DNA of 64,000 nt from Simmondsia chinensis (lineage: Eukaryota; Streptophyta; Magnoliopsida; Caryophyllales; Simmondsiaceae): assembly GCA_018398585.1 (NCBI GenBank), contig JAGTTD010000024.1, positions 8,336,071-8,400,070 on the forward strand, given 5' to 3'. Made by a program: the position numbers and the translations under genes. Below are positions 1-12,311 of this stretch, piece by piece. Within the stretch, counting starts at the first letter, position 1. Each line of letters opens with the position of its first letter. Below the pieces are notes generated by a model. That model saw only the letters and a list, made by a program, of their open reading frames with translations. It ran no database searches and was not told the origin of the DNA.

Positions 1-184
1 TAGCTAATGATAAAAAAATTTAGTTGGGCATATAACGGTAAGGATCACTTGTAAAAATTATTATCCGATCATAATTGAAGGTGTGCCTGAGAGTACAGAA
101 TCCTTGTGTCACATTATTATTGTACTGGTTCTAACTCAAGTTCCGGTTATTGAAGTCTTTTTACTAGTGAGTGAACTTAGAACT
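1..184. other. Unassigned left-edge sequence
   Basis: AT-rich sequence with no convincing frame. The minus-strand Athila-type element to its right should be closed here by a 3' LTR. This stretch does not resemble the LTR seen at 12428-13879, so that LTR is lost, replaced, or outside the window. Confidence 0.4.
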
Positions 185-330
185 TCTCTTCCCTCCGTCT
201 TATTTTAAATCCACCAAGTATAAGGCCAAATAGAGAGAATAAACAAAGGAATCAATTATCCTAACCCTTTCACCGCTAATCAACAATAAAATCAGAAAAA
301 TTCTCTTTTTTCTCTTATTTTCCCCCCCTT

Positions 331-365
<35 letters not shown>

Positions 366-1516
366 ACCCCCCCCCCCCCCCCTTTTTTCACTTTTTTTTC
401 CACGGTAAGACGTGTCTCCCTTAGACCATGTAGTGAGTTTTCGGCCGGCAACTCCCGATCCAGTTGGCTCAAGGTACCTGGATTTAAGAGACCCCTACGG
501 ACCTTATGGCTCGAGTCCAAAGAATTCACAGCCTAATCCGTTAGCACATGCCCCTTTTTTATTAGGTATTAGTACTTATTATAGCGACTTAATGGGTTGA
601 TTCTTTTTAAGCTTTCCCTGTGGCCCTTGTAGCGAGCTTTTGACCGGAAGCTCCAGACCTAGTTGGCTCAAGGTACCAGGTTTTAAGATACCCCTACGAG
701 ATTACTTGCTCGAGACACAGGGGCTACAAGAATTAACAAGTCACTTTTTTTCTTTTTTTAAGGGGAATACTCAAGATAAGGAGATAGTAAATTGATTTCA
801 ACATTACTAGAAGTAGAATGGTGGATTCTAATTCCTAAGATTATTATGGCTATTTCAACCTAAACAGTAAAACATGTCACAAGATTAAGGGTGAAAAATA
901 ATAATTTCTCTAACAAGTTAAAAGACAAAAATACGGATTCAAAAGTAGGATCCAACAATAATCTCATTACATAAACATTCTAAGCATCATAATACATCTC
1001 AAATTTGGGTCTACAATAAAAGTCACAAGCAACTCTATACTTATTCATGCAAAAATGTAGCTAATTTAAGCCAAATGAAGCTTTAAAGGACAAACAGAAG
1101 TTCACTCTCATCTGCCATCCCCAAACACAAACCTTGCATTGTCCTCAATGCAAATCGAGAAAAATAAATTCAAGTAAGGAAAGGAAAGAGACGACCTAAG
1201 ATGTAGCATATTCAATGACATATGGTGAGCAAATCCAAGAAGAAAGACGGAGGTAGCAAGCTACAATTGAAGACATAGAAGACAGGATACTAAACAAACT
1301 TGTTAGTAGTGTTAGAAATAAAGAGCGTACAAGTGTTTAGTAAAAGAGAAACAAAGTTATCATAGGAGGGATAACAAACGGATCTGCACTTGAAAGAGGG
1401 TTCATGCTAAAAAACAAAATAATAAATAAAATAAAACAAAACTAAAGATAGATTGGGTTGCCTCCCAAGAGCGCCATGTTTAACGTCTTCAGCCAGACGC
1501 AGTTTGGAACACGAGA
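185..1516 (-). repeat. 3' noncoding spacer of the Athila-type element
   Basis: Noncoding stretch downstream of the protease. It contains two imperfect copies of a roughly 65-base block (about 445-510 and 643-708), each with AGTTGGCTCAAGGTACC. Near 1140-1155 is a segment reading, on the minus strand, as TTTGCATTGAGGACAATG, which recurs in the plus-strand relative near 14180-14200. The whole spacer is therefore present in inverted orientation at about 13890-14960. Confidence 0.65.
332..382. repeat. Long poly-C tract
   Basis: 34 C residues, one A, then 16 C residues, flanked by T-rich sequence. The equivalent position in the inverted relative (about 14840-14880) is A-rich with no such G/C run, so this is a local expansion or a sequencing/assembly artefact. 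The apparent glycine-rich protein on the minus strand here is only this homopolymer. Confidence 0.9.
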
Positions 1517-2253
1517 TCAACCAAAATCCGAGGCAATGTCTGCCATATAACTCAGGTTGATCCAATAGGGATGATCCCCAAACCCAACAGCGTTTCGAGA
1601 CCTGTGACTATCAAGGAGGGAAATATTACCAGCATCAGGGTCACAAATCTCTATCCTACCAGGTGTAGGTGATGAAGCATAACTATCGACACAGACAGGA
1701 ACACTATTATAATCATCACTTCTAGTAGAATCGGGCTTACCCGGCTCTACCAAAGGGTCAATATCATCAACCCTGTAGTATTCCAATTCGTCCTCAGTCT
1801 CAGGGTGTCGAACAAAGTTTGAGAACTTCAATTTTCCCTTGAAGTTTCCAAAAGAAACCTCCAACACTCCCGTCCTATAGTGAATCACAGCGTCGGCCGT
1901 TGCTAGGAACGGTCGACCTAAAATAATGGGAGCGTTGTTCTTTTGCCTAAGAGTAGGGTCTATATCTAAGACGAGAAAATCAATAGGGAAGAAAAACTTG
2001 TCAACCTTGACAAGTACATCTTCCACTACTCCACGAGGTATTCGCTCTATCCTATCAGCCAACTGAAGTGTAACATTCATTGGCTTAAGGTATCCTATAT
2101 CCAATTCCCAAAAAACCAAGTAAGGGATGAGGTGTACACTCCCTCCTAGATCTAGCAAGGCTCTATTGGCATAGCACTCTCCTAAGACGCATGGAACGGT
2201 AAATGTCCCGGGGTCTCGAAACTTGGGTGGGGCCCGACAATAAAATGCTGCTC
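1517..2253 (-). CDS. Retropepsin domain of the Athila-type element
   Basis: Open frame encoding the aspartic protease that would process the gag polyprotein. Visible motifs are KFRDPGTFTVPC before the active site, the active-site core LLDLGGSVHLIPY (D-L-G), and the flap and C-terminal part ILGRPFLATADAVI. These are typical of the Athila/Tat group, where the catalytic triplet is usually DLG. A tail of about 70 residues follows the domain and then a stop; no reverse transcriptase follows. The frame stays open upstream of the first start-like codon, so the annotated start is simply where I can still follow the family motif. It could be expressed only as part of a gag fusion. Confidence 0.75.
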
Positions 2254-2669
2254 ACCTTCTCGGTGAGCCTGACCTTCTTCGGGATATGTGCTTACGCATG
2301 CTTCTTTTTGGTGCAAAGGTCCTTGAGGAACTTTGCATACATAGGGATGTGTTTAATAGCTTCGATCAATGGTAAGTTGATCTTCACGTCCTTAAACAAG
2401 TCTATGAGCTCAGTCTTATTTTGGTCATCCTTCTTCTTCGATCCTCTAAGGGCCGAAGGAAAAGGGATAGTAGGTTCAGCAAACCTACCTTATGGACCCT
2501 CCCTGTCAGTAGTGGGAGATGGGTCCTTCTCAACCTCGACCTCCACATCTCAAAGGTTCTCCTCCCTAAACACTGACGCAACCCGAATGTGCTCGTGAGG
2601 GGCCAAGTTTGGGCTCAAGCTAGTTGACCCTACTGGAAGTGTGAGAGGTTGGGAGGGTAACCTTTCATC

Positions 2670-3403
2670 TTATTGCTTATGAAGTGCCTGGGCCAATTGT
2701 ACTATCAGGTCTTGTAATCTAGCTATAGACTGAGAGTGAGACCAAACCAGTTGTGTGGTGTCCTCCATAAAGTAGAGCATATGCTCCTGAAATTGCGAAG
2801 TATATCCTGGAGGTGGGGAAGGAGGGCTATCATGGGTAACATTGGAGTAGTTACCTGCAAAGCCGGGCTCTTGTTGTCTCATGGGTTGATTATGATTGGC
2901 GTTTTGCTTCCACACGAAGTTCAGATGATCGCGCCACCCAAGATTGTAGGTGTTGGAGGACGTGTCGCTATTTCCCAAATATCCTTGAACTGTATGAACC
3001 TGTTCCTGTATATATTTGGGAAATTGTGGCGCATATAAGCAATTAAGAACATAATGGTCCTCACCAGAACAAATGCCACACGAGGTAGTACCACTCGATA
3101 ACTCAGCTGCATAGACTGGGCGCACATTAGTAGGATTAGCATGCAAGTTCATAAGCTGATCCATCTTCCTACTAAGGGCTTCCAGTTGAAGGTTAATGTC
3201 ATCTGTAGGTGCTACTTCGTAGACACAGCATGTGCCCCCTCTAACCACCCTCACAGAAGAAGCTTGGCTGGGAGAGTGTTCGCTGAGGCGCTCAAATAGT
3301 GTCCATGGCTCATCCTCGTCTTATTGGTTAAATGCTCCCCCACATGAAACATTAACCATTTGCTTGTTGGAAGCCATGAGACCATCATAGAAATTCTGTA
3401 CAA
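2670..3403 (-). pseudogene. gag, C-terminal half with CCHC knuckle (Athila-type)
   Basis: Nucleocapsid half of the gag protein, which binds element RNA. The first part contains VQNFYDGLMASNKQ and GGAF, the conserved stretch after the capsid domain, and then an in-frame stop near 3325. The frame continues as DEDEPWTLFERLSEHS. A zinc knuckle CGICSGEDHYVLNC (C-x2-C-x4-H-x4-C) lies around 3035-3080, followed by a proline- and glutamine-rich tail. The copia insertion cuts the gene just upstream. The remaining N-terminal part lies at 12086-12311, in the same orientation. Confidence 0.8.
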
Positions 3404-3408
3404 GAGCC

Positions 3409-5627
3409 TGTTGGAAAAAACATATGAATTTTGTTGGAAAATAAACTCTAATGCCAACTATTAGGTTCACAGTTCTCAACTATGGTCACAACAATAGGCA
3501 CCTATTAGAGCACTTAGAGTAGGAGACTGTTCTCTCTACCTAAGCCCCCGGTCGGAGAGTCATGCTTCGTGACACCTCACGTGCGAGAGTTCCCGGGAAT
3601 AGGTTTATCTTTATAAACCCTTTGCCCTAATACTGGTTGTTGGGATGAATTTCAAAAAATTCTCCCTAAAGTTTATGCAGCGGAACAGGTTTAGAATTCA
3701 TAACTCTAAACCTAGGGTCGATTTAAATTCTTAATTTTAAATCTACTGACTTAAATTCATAATTTAAATCAATAGATCTAAATTCTTAATTTAGATCTAC
3801 AGGCCTTTTACTCTAATACATTTACAACAATACATAAACTTATACAGGCATAATAACGAATACTATAAATAAATAGAAAAGCGAAAAAGAATAAAGAAAG
3901 AAGAGCATACCTGGAATTGCTCCAATCAAAGAAGAATCAGAAAGATAATAATATTCTTCAAAATCGAGACCCCGAGACCTTCTACGCAATGACCTCGAAA
4001 TGCCTGGAGGGTGGGCTGCAAAAAATATTAAACTGAGTAAAGAAAAATTTAAACGGAATTTTTTCTCTCCACAACAATTCCAGAAACCCTAAAGAAATAT
4101 TTTAACTTGAATACCAAACCTCAGAGTAAGCCCCTCTATTTATAGGAATATACCGGAGCGAAAAAAACATTTTTAATCGATGTGGGATTCACCGATTAAC
4201 ATCAAAACGCAGCGTTGCATAACAAAATAGGCAAAAACGCGTCGTTTTGAACACTGGCCAAAAATGCGTTCATATATCCGGGTGCCATGTGGCGGCACAT
4301 GATTCATCCCCGCGTGTGGACGCAGATAGCCCTGGTGGGCGTGTCGCGCGCTGGTTCGTTGGATCCGGTCCACACGGATCGTGACTGTGCAGTTTTTCTT
4401 TGTATATATATTTTTTTTTATTTTGCTTGGTTTTTCACGTGTAAAAATTCATCCTATGAATTTTAATTTTTCAAAATTATTTTATTTTATAATTTTTAAT
4501 ATTTATTCATCTCATGAATAATGTTTGGCAAAATTAAATTTACCCATCTCATGGATAATAATTCATCTTATGAATTTTTTAATATTTTTTTAATGGCAAT
4601 AAATACAGAGGCTTGCGCAGGGACCTCAGGGACAATTTAAATCTAGCTCCAAATGGGTTAAATTAAATCAACTCATGATATTAATTTAATTACCATTTAA
4701 TGAGACTTAATTCCACTAAATAAGTCTCACTGCACTCCAGACTTAAATTATTTATTCGATATCTTCCTAATAGACTGTATTGATGACAACAATCCCTCCA
4801 CTAGATGTCCATGACAAAGGATAAATACAACCACTACCATTATCCTTCTCACAGCTTCTCCCTTAGTTACTGACTCGCCCTTCACTGAATAATTCACTTT
4901 GAATATATTCACAGTATAAATTCCAAATGTCAAATACTTAGAATACTTTGGCCAAAGTTTTCGAACTATTCAAATATTTGCTAATCAACTAAGGGGACAT
5001 CTGTATCTCATAAGAGACTGTAGATTCCCTATTGAATGCCTGATCCTTGTCACACTTCACGCCGCTATCCAGTGTACGTGGGATTTCAGTCATTCGTTTA
5101 GACCTTATTTATAGTATACCAAAGTAACTAACGCTCCATGCACAAGTCTAGAATACCTCAGGATTTAGAGTCGTCGTTCAAACAGTACAACGTGAATCAC
5201 TCATCTCTGATAGTGGTCTAGAAATAAGTAACCCACATGGTCCAACTCAGTGTGTCAAACACACTAACCTAACACTTTTGGATCTCTATCCACATGACCA
5301 AGACAAGTCATCTAAAGTGTCACATTATACTCTTAACATACAAGTGGTCCAAACTTATCTTCGACTACGAGTCTTTCAAACAACAATCCATACCATTTGT
5401 TCCAAGTCTATCTGTAGCTTAGTCTCACAAACTACTTAGAACAAATATGTAAATTGTAGTATGAGGACTACACCCATCTCATGGTTGTCTCCCAAAAGAA
5501 AATCACATGCAGTATAAATGCTCACATTCATAAATTTAAATAGGAAACGACTGGAACTTCAATTTTATTTATTAATTAAAACGATATATCCAAAATAAAT
5601 CTGGATTTCAGGACACTGTTCCTAACA
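3409..5627 (-). repeat. 3' LTR of the copia element
   Basis: On the plus strand this runs from TGTTGGAAAA to CCTAACA; on the element strand it starts TGTTAGG. Contains AT-rich blocks and CATGAGATGAATTATT-like repeats. A phrase equivalent to TTAGTTGATTCGCAAATATT is shared with element E's LTRs. Confidence 0.92.
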
Positions 5628-6300
5628 GTCTCCCACTTGTCCTAAATCCAATTTATAACAAAGTCCATACTCACCCCTTTTAAGTTTGAACCAAAAATCT
5701 ACTGAGCCTAACCCTTAGTGAGCAAAATTACTCTATTGTGAAGTCAGCAATAAAATACTGCTTGACATTCTTCTCACTAATGGCTCCCACTCCAAGGGTA
5801 AAGACATACTTAGACGTCAAACGTTCATCATTTTAATCTGACTGGAAGTCTTAAATCAGTATAGCCAACTGGAATGAGCTCGTCACTTTGAAAGATCAGC
5901 ATAGGATCTCTAGTTCTTCTAAGAACTAGAGAAAACACTTCACTGCCACCTAGTCCATTGGACCCATGTTAGACTAACACCTGCTTACTATACCATAGCA
6001 TAGCAGACATCAAGTCTCGTGCACAACATGGCATACTTGAGGCTCCCACTGCCAAAGCATATGGAATATTCCTCAATTGCTCCTCCTCCTGAGGTGTCCT
6101 AGAACACTACTCAAAAAGAGAGGGATTCCATGCTATACCTTGACAATGTCTTGTCAATATAAGTGGCTAGGGAAAGACCCAACATCCTACTCTTACGACC
6201 TCGCAGAAGCTTAATCCTAAGAGTACAGCTGGCTTCTCCTATGTCTTTCATATTGAACTATCATGAGAACCAAGTCTTTACAGCTAATGACGCCCCTACA
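5628..6300 (-). pseudogene. Copia reverse transcriptase C-terminus and RNase H remnant plus purine tract
   Basis: Minus-strand reading gives degraded but recognisable copia pol. GRKSRMLGLSLATYIDKTLS belongs to the reverse transcriptase C-terminal part. LRRTRDPMLIFQSDELIPVG leads into the RNase H domain. Stops are frequent. The catalytic YVDD region is absent, so the core of the polymerase has been deleted between this block and the linker at 6307-6669. The purine-rich AAGTGGGAGAC immediately precedes the LTR and would prime plus-strand synthesis. Confidence 0.75.
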
Positions 6301-6306
6301 TCATTC

Positions 6307-6669
6307 TCAATGAGTAGTATATTGGTGACATACAATACTAAGAAAGTCACTACTTTCTCTTAATGTCATTTGTACACGCATAATATGTTTAACCAATTGC
6401 TCAAAACTATTGGACTTAACTGCTTCATGGTGGCTAAAAGGATTAGATTTAATGCCACGGTCAACAGCTAAGGCTCCCGCTATGAACCTGTCAGGTGCCT
6501 TCACAATCCTCCCACCACACCTAAGCTCTCGTGTACCTGGAACATTTTTGTTCCTATCAGTAGGTGCATCTAATGCATCCACTATATCTTCAGTTATGTC
6601 TAGCTGTTTAGAATTAGTGTCATTTTCCTTTAATACTATTTTGTTTTTGTATTTGTAGCTTACTTGCAA
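6307..6669 (-). pseudogene. Copia integrase-to-reverse-transcriptase linker remnant
   Basis: Open stretch of 120 codons carrying LRCGGRIVKAPDRFI, the conserved linker that follows integrase and precedes reverse transcriptase in copia polyproteins. It breaks off before any polymerase motif. It is a fragment of a polyprotein, not a gene in its own right. Confidence 0.65.
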
Positions 6670-6849
6670 AATTATTCTCTAAGTATTTTGTATTTTATTT
6701 GCAAAAAATCTTTTAAATCAAAAAATTGCAGAAAAAAGGGTCCTTGATCCTTTTATTTGCAACACCACTCTGCTGCGGTGTAACCTGAGCAGAAAGCTGA
6801 GATTTTATCTCATTTTGCAGTTTGGAACTTTAAAGAATCACTTGAAAAA

Positions 6850-7260
6850 TATTCACCACTTCGATCTAGTCGAAGTGATTTAACTTGTTTACCTAATTGC
6901 TTTTAAAATTCAGCTTTGTACACTTTGAACTTTTCAAAAGAGTCCGACTAATGTCTAATTAGGTAAACATATACATATCTTGAGTGATCATCACTAAATG
7001 TGAATAAGTACTCATACCCACCTCTTGCCTGAACATGTGTTGGTCCACATACATCTATGTGAACCAGCTCAAGCAAGCCACCAACCCTGTTGCCTTTACT
7101 CTTAAAGACAGAATTGGTCACCTTTCATCCTATGCAGAATTCGCAAACTGGTAATCACCTCAAGTCCAAAACCTCTATCAGTCCATCTTTCACCAGTCTT
7201 TGGATCCTATTCGAATTATTGTGACCTAAATGTTGGTGCCACGTATAGGCAATATCCCTT
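6850..7260 (-). pseudogene. Copia integrase remnant (zinc domain and start of catalytic core)
   Basis: Minus-strand reading shows an HHCC zinc module (HLGHN, then VCEFC after a stop). The start of the catalytic core follows with ELVHIDVCGPTHVQARGG and YLFTFSDDHSRYVYVY, the expected family motifs around the first catalytic aspartate. The second aspartate and the glutamate region cannot be followed. Several stops make it inactive. Confidence 0.75.
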
Positions 7261-7729
7261 TCAAGGTGTTTTCTTTTAGAACATTGAACAAGTGAACTTT
7301 TGTTAGATTCAAACCATTATCATAGTTTTGATAAGGAAATAACATGAATAAACAATTTATTTCTCATATTAAAATTTTCATTATCAAAATCAACAGAATA
7401 ACAACTATTCATGAAACGAGATACAGAAATCAAATTCCTGTGCAGAGTAGCTATAAATAAACAATATTTTAAAACAAAACTCTATTACTAAAGTCTAAGC
7501 TAGCGTTTCCTACACTTAAGACCACTATTATTGTACAGTCCCTGACCATCAGGTACAGCACCCATCGTGTAGCCTTGAGCCTAACCTGAGCTCCTATAAC
7601 ATATTATAGATAAAGTTAGTTGAACCTGAGTCCACCCACCAGGAAATTGGTGGACTCTCAACTGCGCAAGACTAAACTAAATGAGATATTAACATACCTT
7701 CACCAGATGGCTTAGCAGTCTTTATAGGA

Positions 7730-7930
7730 AGAGTAGCTATGTACTTAGTGTAGTTTCTTTTCCAGTGGCCTAGTTTTCTTGCAAAATAAACACTTTTTTT
7801 TTTTGCTGAATTCCTTAAGGACTTGGTTGCTACAATAGCAACCTTACCCTTTTCTTTTCTATCTAATAGGTACCCCTTGTGAGTAATGAGTAATTCTAAC
7901 TTAATTTTTCCAAGGCAAAGTGATTTGGTC
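7730..7930 (-). pseudogene. Copia gag scrap with broken zinc knuckle
   Basis: A CLFCKK half-knuckle and LGHWKRNY half lie next to each other in different frames near 7770-7800, as expected for a CCHC knuckle broken by a single-base shift. Upstream is a scrap that resembles the start of a copia gag. Most of gag and all of the protease are gone. Confidence 0.5.
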
Positions 7931-7989
7931 CAGCGAGTACATTATGTATTTGAAATCAAGTGAAGTTCACCCGCCGTATCCATATCAAA

Positions 7990-8530
7990 AATACTATAAA
8001 TGCAAACATTTGTAACAACCTTATACGAGTTATGTATAATGCAGTGATATATATTCTTTCAATTTAGCATACACAATAAGTCAGATATCCACCAAACTGT
8101 ACTATCATGCATACAATGATGACCCAAACACACCACTCCTTACTCCTCGGCAGCGGGGTCGCACGAAGCTAGTTCAGGTGAGAACTATTCTCAATTAACC
8201 TGTTTTCTTATAACTCTTACTAAACATGATTAACTCACCACTTTACCTTAGTCTCTAACATGACACAACAGAGCTCCTCGGGGAGGCTAATGCACCACGC
8301 TAGTCAAGTGTAAACCATTACCTAAACCTCCATAAAAATACACGAAATACTCCACGGCAGCGTGGTCGCATCGCTTCTTTGCACTTTGGTTTATCCTAAA
8401 GAAGTCTAACCCTGTAATATGCAAACCGACATCCTCCGCAGGGAGGTCTATCGATCTACTATACTGCTAGACCGGTAATAGAGACCGTGAGGTTACAACA
8501 ATTGAAACCTCGCTCCCACTTGATTTTTAT
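7990..8530 (-). repeat. Copia leader region with four short stem-loop sequences
   Basis: Four GC-rich inverted repeats occur in an otherwise AT-rich leader: near 8147 (CCTCGGCAGCGGGG), 8273 (CTCCTCGGGGAG), 8350 (CCACGGCAGCGTGG) and 8432 (CCTCCGCAGGGAGG). The stems differ but the pairing is kept. Similar hairpins occur in the leader of element E at 33890-34760. Confidence 0.6.
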
Positions 8531-9845
8531 AACCGGTGATTTTTAATTAACTTGCATTTACAACCGGGATTATCTCATAATATCCTTTAGAATCTCATTC
8601 TAAAATTTACCAAAACTAATTAATTAATTTATTCAAAAACACTATCGTTTTCAAGCGTGGACTATCTTATAATCTTGCATTGGAATCTCATTCTAAAACC
8701 AATCAATAAAATCAATTAGTTAATTTTAATTAAAATAAAACCAAAATCTTATTTAGATTATCACATAATCTACTTTTCAGAATCTAATTCCAAAATTAAA
8801 TTAAAAATAATTCTATTTAAAATCATAGCAATTTTGTGCTTAGACTATCTCATAGTCTATTTTTAGAATCTCATTCCAAAAATTAAACAAGCTCATTAAT
8901 TAATATAATTAATTTTTATTTTTAAAATAATGTTAACTTAGACAATCTCATAGTCTATTTTGGAATCTTATTATAAAAATAATTTTAAATAACTTTTATT
9001 TAAAATATTCAGATTCACAACTTAGATTATCACATAATCTAATTTAGAATCATATTCTAAGATGGAAATCAGTTAATAAAATAATTAACTTAATTATTCT
9101 GTAAATCACTATTGACGTCTACATGCCCAAATAATAATAAAATAAAATAAAAACTTTTTTTTTAAATTCTAACATGATGACGTCAGTGTTGGGCTGACGC
9201 TGACGTCGTCAGATTTTTTTTTAATTCTTAAAATTAAAATATTTAATTTTAAATTAAATTGAATCTAATCTCATTAGATCAATTTTATCCGATTTCAGAA
9301 AAAAAATATGAATCTAGCCTTATTAGATCAAGTTTATCCGATTTTATAACAATTTTATATTGTCCGATTTTGTAAATCATGACTGAGAACGTACAATATC
9401 ATTATACGAACAATACAATCGCAAATTTGTGGGTTGTTCCAAATTAACGATTAATTCATTAATGATTTAAACAATTTAAATTGTTTCTATAAATAACTTA
9501 GTTAACTATTAAATCTTTTAACCGATTTAAACAATTTAAATCGATACTTTAAATAATCTAGTTAACTATTAAATCTTTTAACCGATTTAACCAATTTAAA
9601 TTGTTACTTTAAAACAATCTAATTAACAATTAATTACTTTAATGATTCAAACAATTTAAATCACAAATACAAACAATCAGCCGAATGAATCATTAATTCA
9701 TTATCGATTTAAAAAATTTAAATCGATACGTCAAATTAAACTAATTTTTCTTTCTTAATAAAATCTCTATTTTATTAATTCGCAAATCTATTTATTTTAA
9801 TCTTATTATACCTATTTATGTATATTATGAATGTAATCAGCGGCT
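8531..9845 (-). repeat. AT-rich tandem repeats in the copia leader
   Basis: Two diverged tandem arrays. About 8565-9060 has a unit of roughly 93 bases built on ACTATCTCATAGTCT and AGAATCTCATTC. About 9450-9720 has a unit of roughly 60 bases built on GATTTAAACAATTTAAAT and TAGTTAACTATTAAATC. No coding frame was seen. A duplicated GACGTC-containing motif lies near 9180-9210. Confidence 0.65.
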
Positions 9846-9858
9846 GGCTCTGATACCA
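9846..9858 (-). other. Primer binding site, initiator-Met tRNA type
   Basis: Minus strand TGGTATCAGAGCC, two bases inside the right LTR. This is the standard site complementary to the 3' end of initiator methionine tRNA and fixes the element's orientation. Confidence 0.92.
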
Positions 9859-9860
9859 AT

Positions 9861-12080
9861 TGTTGGGAAAAACATATGAATTTTGTTGGAAAATAAACTC
9901 TGATGCCGACTATTGGATTCACAGTTCTCAACTATGGTCACAATAATAGGCACCTATTAGAGCACTTAGAGTTGGAGACTCTTCTCTCTACTTAAGCCTC
10001 CGGTCGGAGGGTCACGCTTTGTGACACCTCACATGCGAGAGTTCCGGGGAATAGGTTTATCTCTATAAATCCTTTGCCCTAATACCGTTTGTTGGGATGA
10101 ATTTCAAAAAACTCTCCCTAAAGTTTACGCAGTGGAACAGGTTTAGAATTCATAACTCTAAACCTAGGCCGATTTAAAATTCTTAATTTTAAATCTATTG
10201 ACTTAAATTCATGATTTAAATCAACACATCTAAATTCTTAATTTAGATCTACAGGCCTTTTACTCTAATATATTCATAATAATACATAAACTTATATAGG
10301 CATAATAACGAATACTATAAATAAATAGAAAAGCGAAATAGAATAAAGAAAGAAGAACATACCTGGAATTGCTCCAATAAAAGAAGAACCAGAAAGACAA
10401 TAATATTCTTCAAAATCGAGACCCCGAGAACTTCTACACAATGACCTCGAATTGCCCAGAGGGTGAGCTCCAAAAAATATTAAACTGAGGAAAGAAAAAT
10501 TTCAACAGAAAATTTTCTCTCCACTTAGGTCTTCGAAACAATTCCAGAAACCTTAAAGAAATGTTTCAACTTGAATACCAAACCTCCGAATAAGCCCCTC
10601 TATTTATAGGAATATCCCGAAGCGAAAAAATCAATTTTAATCGATGTGGGATTCGTCAATTAACATCAAAACGCAGCGTTGCATAACAAAATAGGCAAAA
10701 ACGCGTCGTTTTGAACACTGGCCAAAAACGCGTTCATATATCCGGGTGCCACATGGTGGCACATGATTCGTCCCCGCCTGTGGACGCGGATAGCCCTAGT
10801 GTGCGCTGGTTCGTTGGATCCGGTTCACACGGATCACGACTGTGCAGTTTTTCTTTGCACATTTTTTATTATTTTGCTTTGTTTTCCACATGTAAAAATT
10901 CATTCTATGAATTTTAATTTTTCTAAATTATTTTATTTTATAATTTTTAATATTTATTCATTTCATAAATAATGTTTGACAAAATTAAATTTACCCATCT
11001 CGTGGATAAATAATTCATCTTATGAATTCTTTAATATTTTTTCAATGGCAATAAATATAGAGGCTTGCGCAGGGACCTCAGGAACAATTTAAATTTAGCT
11101 TCAAATGGTTAAATTAAATTATCTCATGTTATTAATTTAATTACCATTTAATGAGACTTAATTCCACTAAATAAATCTCACCGCACTCCAGACTTAAATT
11201 ATTTATTCGATATCTCCCTAATAGACTGTATTGATGACAACTCCTCCACTAGATGCCCATGAGAAAGGATAAATATAACCACTACCATTATCCTTCTCAC
11301 AGCTTCTCTATTAGTTACCGACTTGCCTTTCACTGAATAATTCGCTTATACTTGAACATATTCACAATATAAATTCTAAATGTCAAATACTTAGAATACT
11401 TTGGCCAAAGTTTTCGAACTATTCAAATATTTGCGAATCAACTAAGGGGACATATGTATCTCATAAGAGACTGTAGATTCCCTATTGAATGCCTGATCCT
11501 TGTCACACTTCACGCCGCTACCCAGTGTACGTGGGATTTCAATCATTCGTTTAGACCTTACTTACAGTACACCAAAGTAACTAACGCTCCATGCACAAGT
11601 CCAGAATACCCTCAGGATTTAGAGTCATCGTTCAAATAGTACAACGTGAATCACTCATCTCTGATAGTATTCTAGAAATAAGTAACCCACATGGTCCAAC
11701 TTAGTGTGTCAAACACACTAACCTAACACTTTTGGATCTCCATCCACATGACCAAGACAAGTCATCTAAAGTGTCACGTTATAGTCTTAACATACAAGTG
11801 ATCCAAACTTGTCTTCGACTATGAGTCTTTCAAACAACAATCCATATCATTTGTTCCAAATCTATCTGTGGCTTAGTCTCATAAACCACTTGGAACAAAC
11901 ATGTAAATTGTAGTCTGAGGACTACACCCATTTCATGGATGCCTCCTAAAAGAAAATCACATACAGTATAAATGCTCACATACACAAATTTAAATAGGAA
12001 ACACTGGAACTTCAATTTCATTTATTAATTAAAACAATATATCTAGAATAAATTTGGATTTCAGGACACTGTTCCTAATA
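9861..12080 (-). repeat. 5' LTR of the copia element
   Basis: Near-copy of 3409-5627, one base longer, bounded outside by GAGCC. The outer end reads CCTAATA rather than CCTAACA, a point change in the terminal CA. Confidence 0.92.
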
Positions 12081-12085
12081 GAGCC

Positions 12086-12311
12086 CACTTGGGTGACCTG
12101 TGATGGGGACAACTTCTAGGGAGCTCCTTAAATCTGTCCCGACTTTCATGGAATTATTTATGATCCTTTTATTCAAAACTGTTGATTGCACATCTAACAG
12201 CCATAGTTCTGGCTTTAGGATAAAACTTGATCAGGAACTTTTGCTGGAGGTCAGCTTAAGTGGTGATTTCACCTCTCGGAAGAGACTGAAACCACCTTTT
12301 AGCTACATCCT
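12086..12311 (-). pseudogene. gag, N-terminal half (Athila-type)
   Basis: Capsid part of the same gag as 2670-3403, separated from it by the copia insertion. Minus-strand motifs are AKRWFQSLPRGEITT, ADLQQKFLIKFYPKART and FKELPRSCPHHRSPKW, the classical capsid core of plant gypsy gag proteins. Two in-frame stops and one frame change interrupt it. It ends exactly at the five duplicated bases, and the next codons lie on the far side of the insert. Confidence 0.8.

Larger units (their letters stand above)
3409..12080 (-). mobile_element. Complete Ty1/copia LTR retrotransposon (about 2.2 kb LTRs), coding-dead
   Basis: Two direct LTRs of 2219 and 2220 bases bound the element. Perfect five-base duplications GAGCC lie outside them (3404-3408 and 12081-12085). 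Read on the minus strand, the LTR is followed by a primer site TGGTATCAGAGCC, a structured leader, gag scraps, integrase, a linker, reverse transcriptase C-terminus, RNase H and a purine tract before the second LTR. Every coding segment has stops or shifts. Most of gag, the protease and the core of the reverse transcriptase are missing. Domain order (integrase before reverse transcriptase) fixes it as copia. It is related to element E at 29638-39811. Confidence 0.93.

Noticed and set aside
200..529. Minus-strand glycine-rich protein frame
   Set aside because: The glycines come only from the poly-C tract; the flanks are noncoding spacer shared with the inverted copy.
2203..2598. 131-codon plus-strand frame
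   Set aside because: Lies antisense to the gag-protease junction of the Athila-type element; no domain, and the minus strand has recognised motifs.
11454..11639. Small plus-strand frame in the copia LTR
   Set aside because: Inside the LTR, on the non-element strand; the copy in the other LTR is interrupted.
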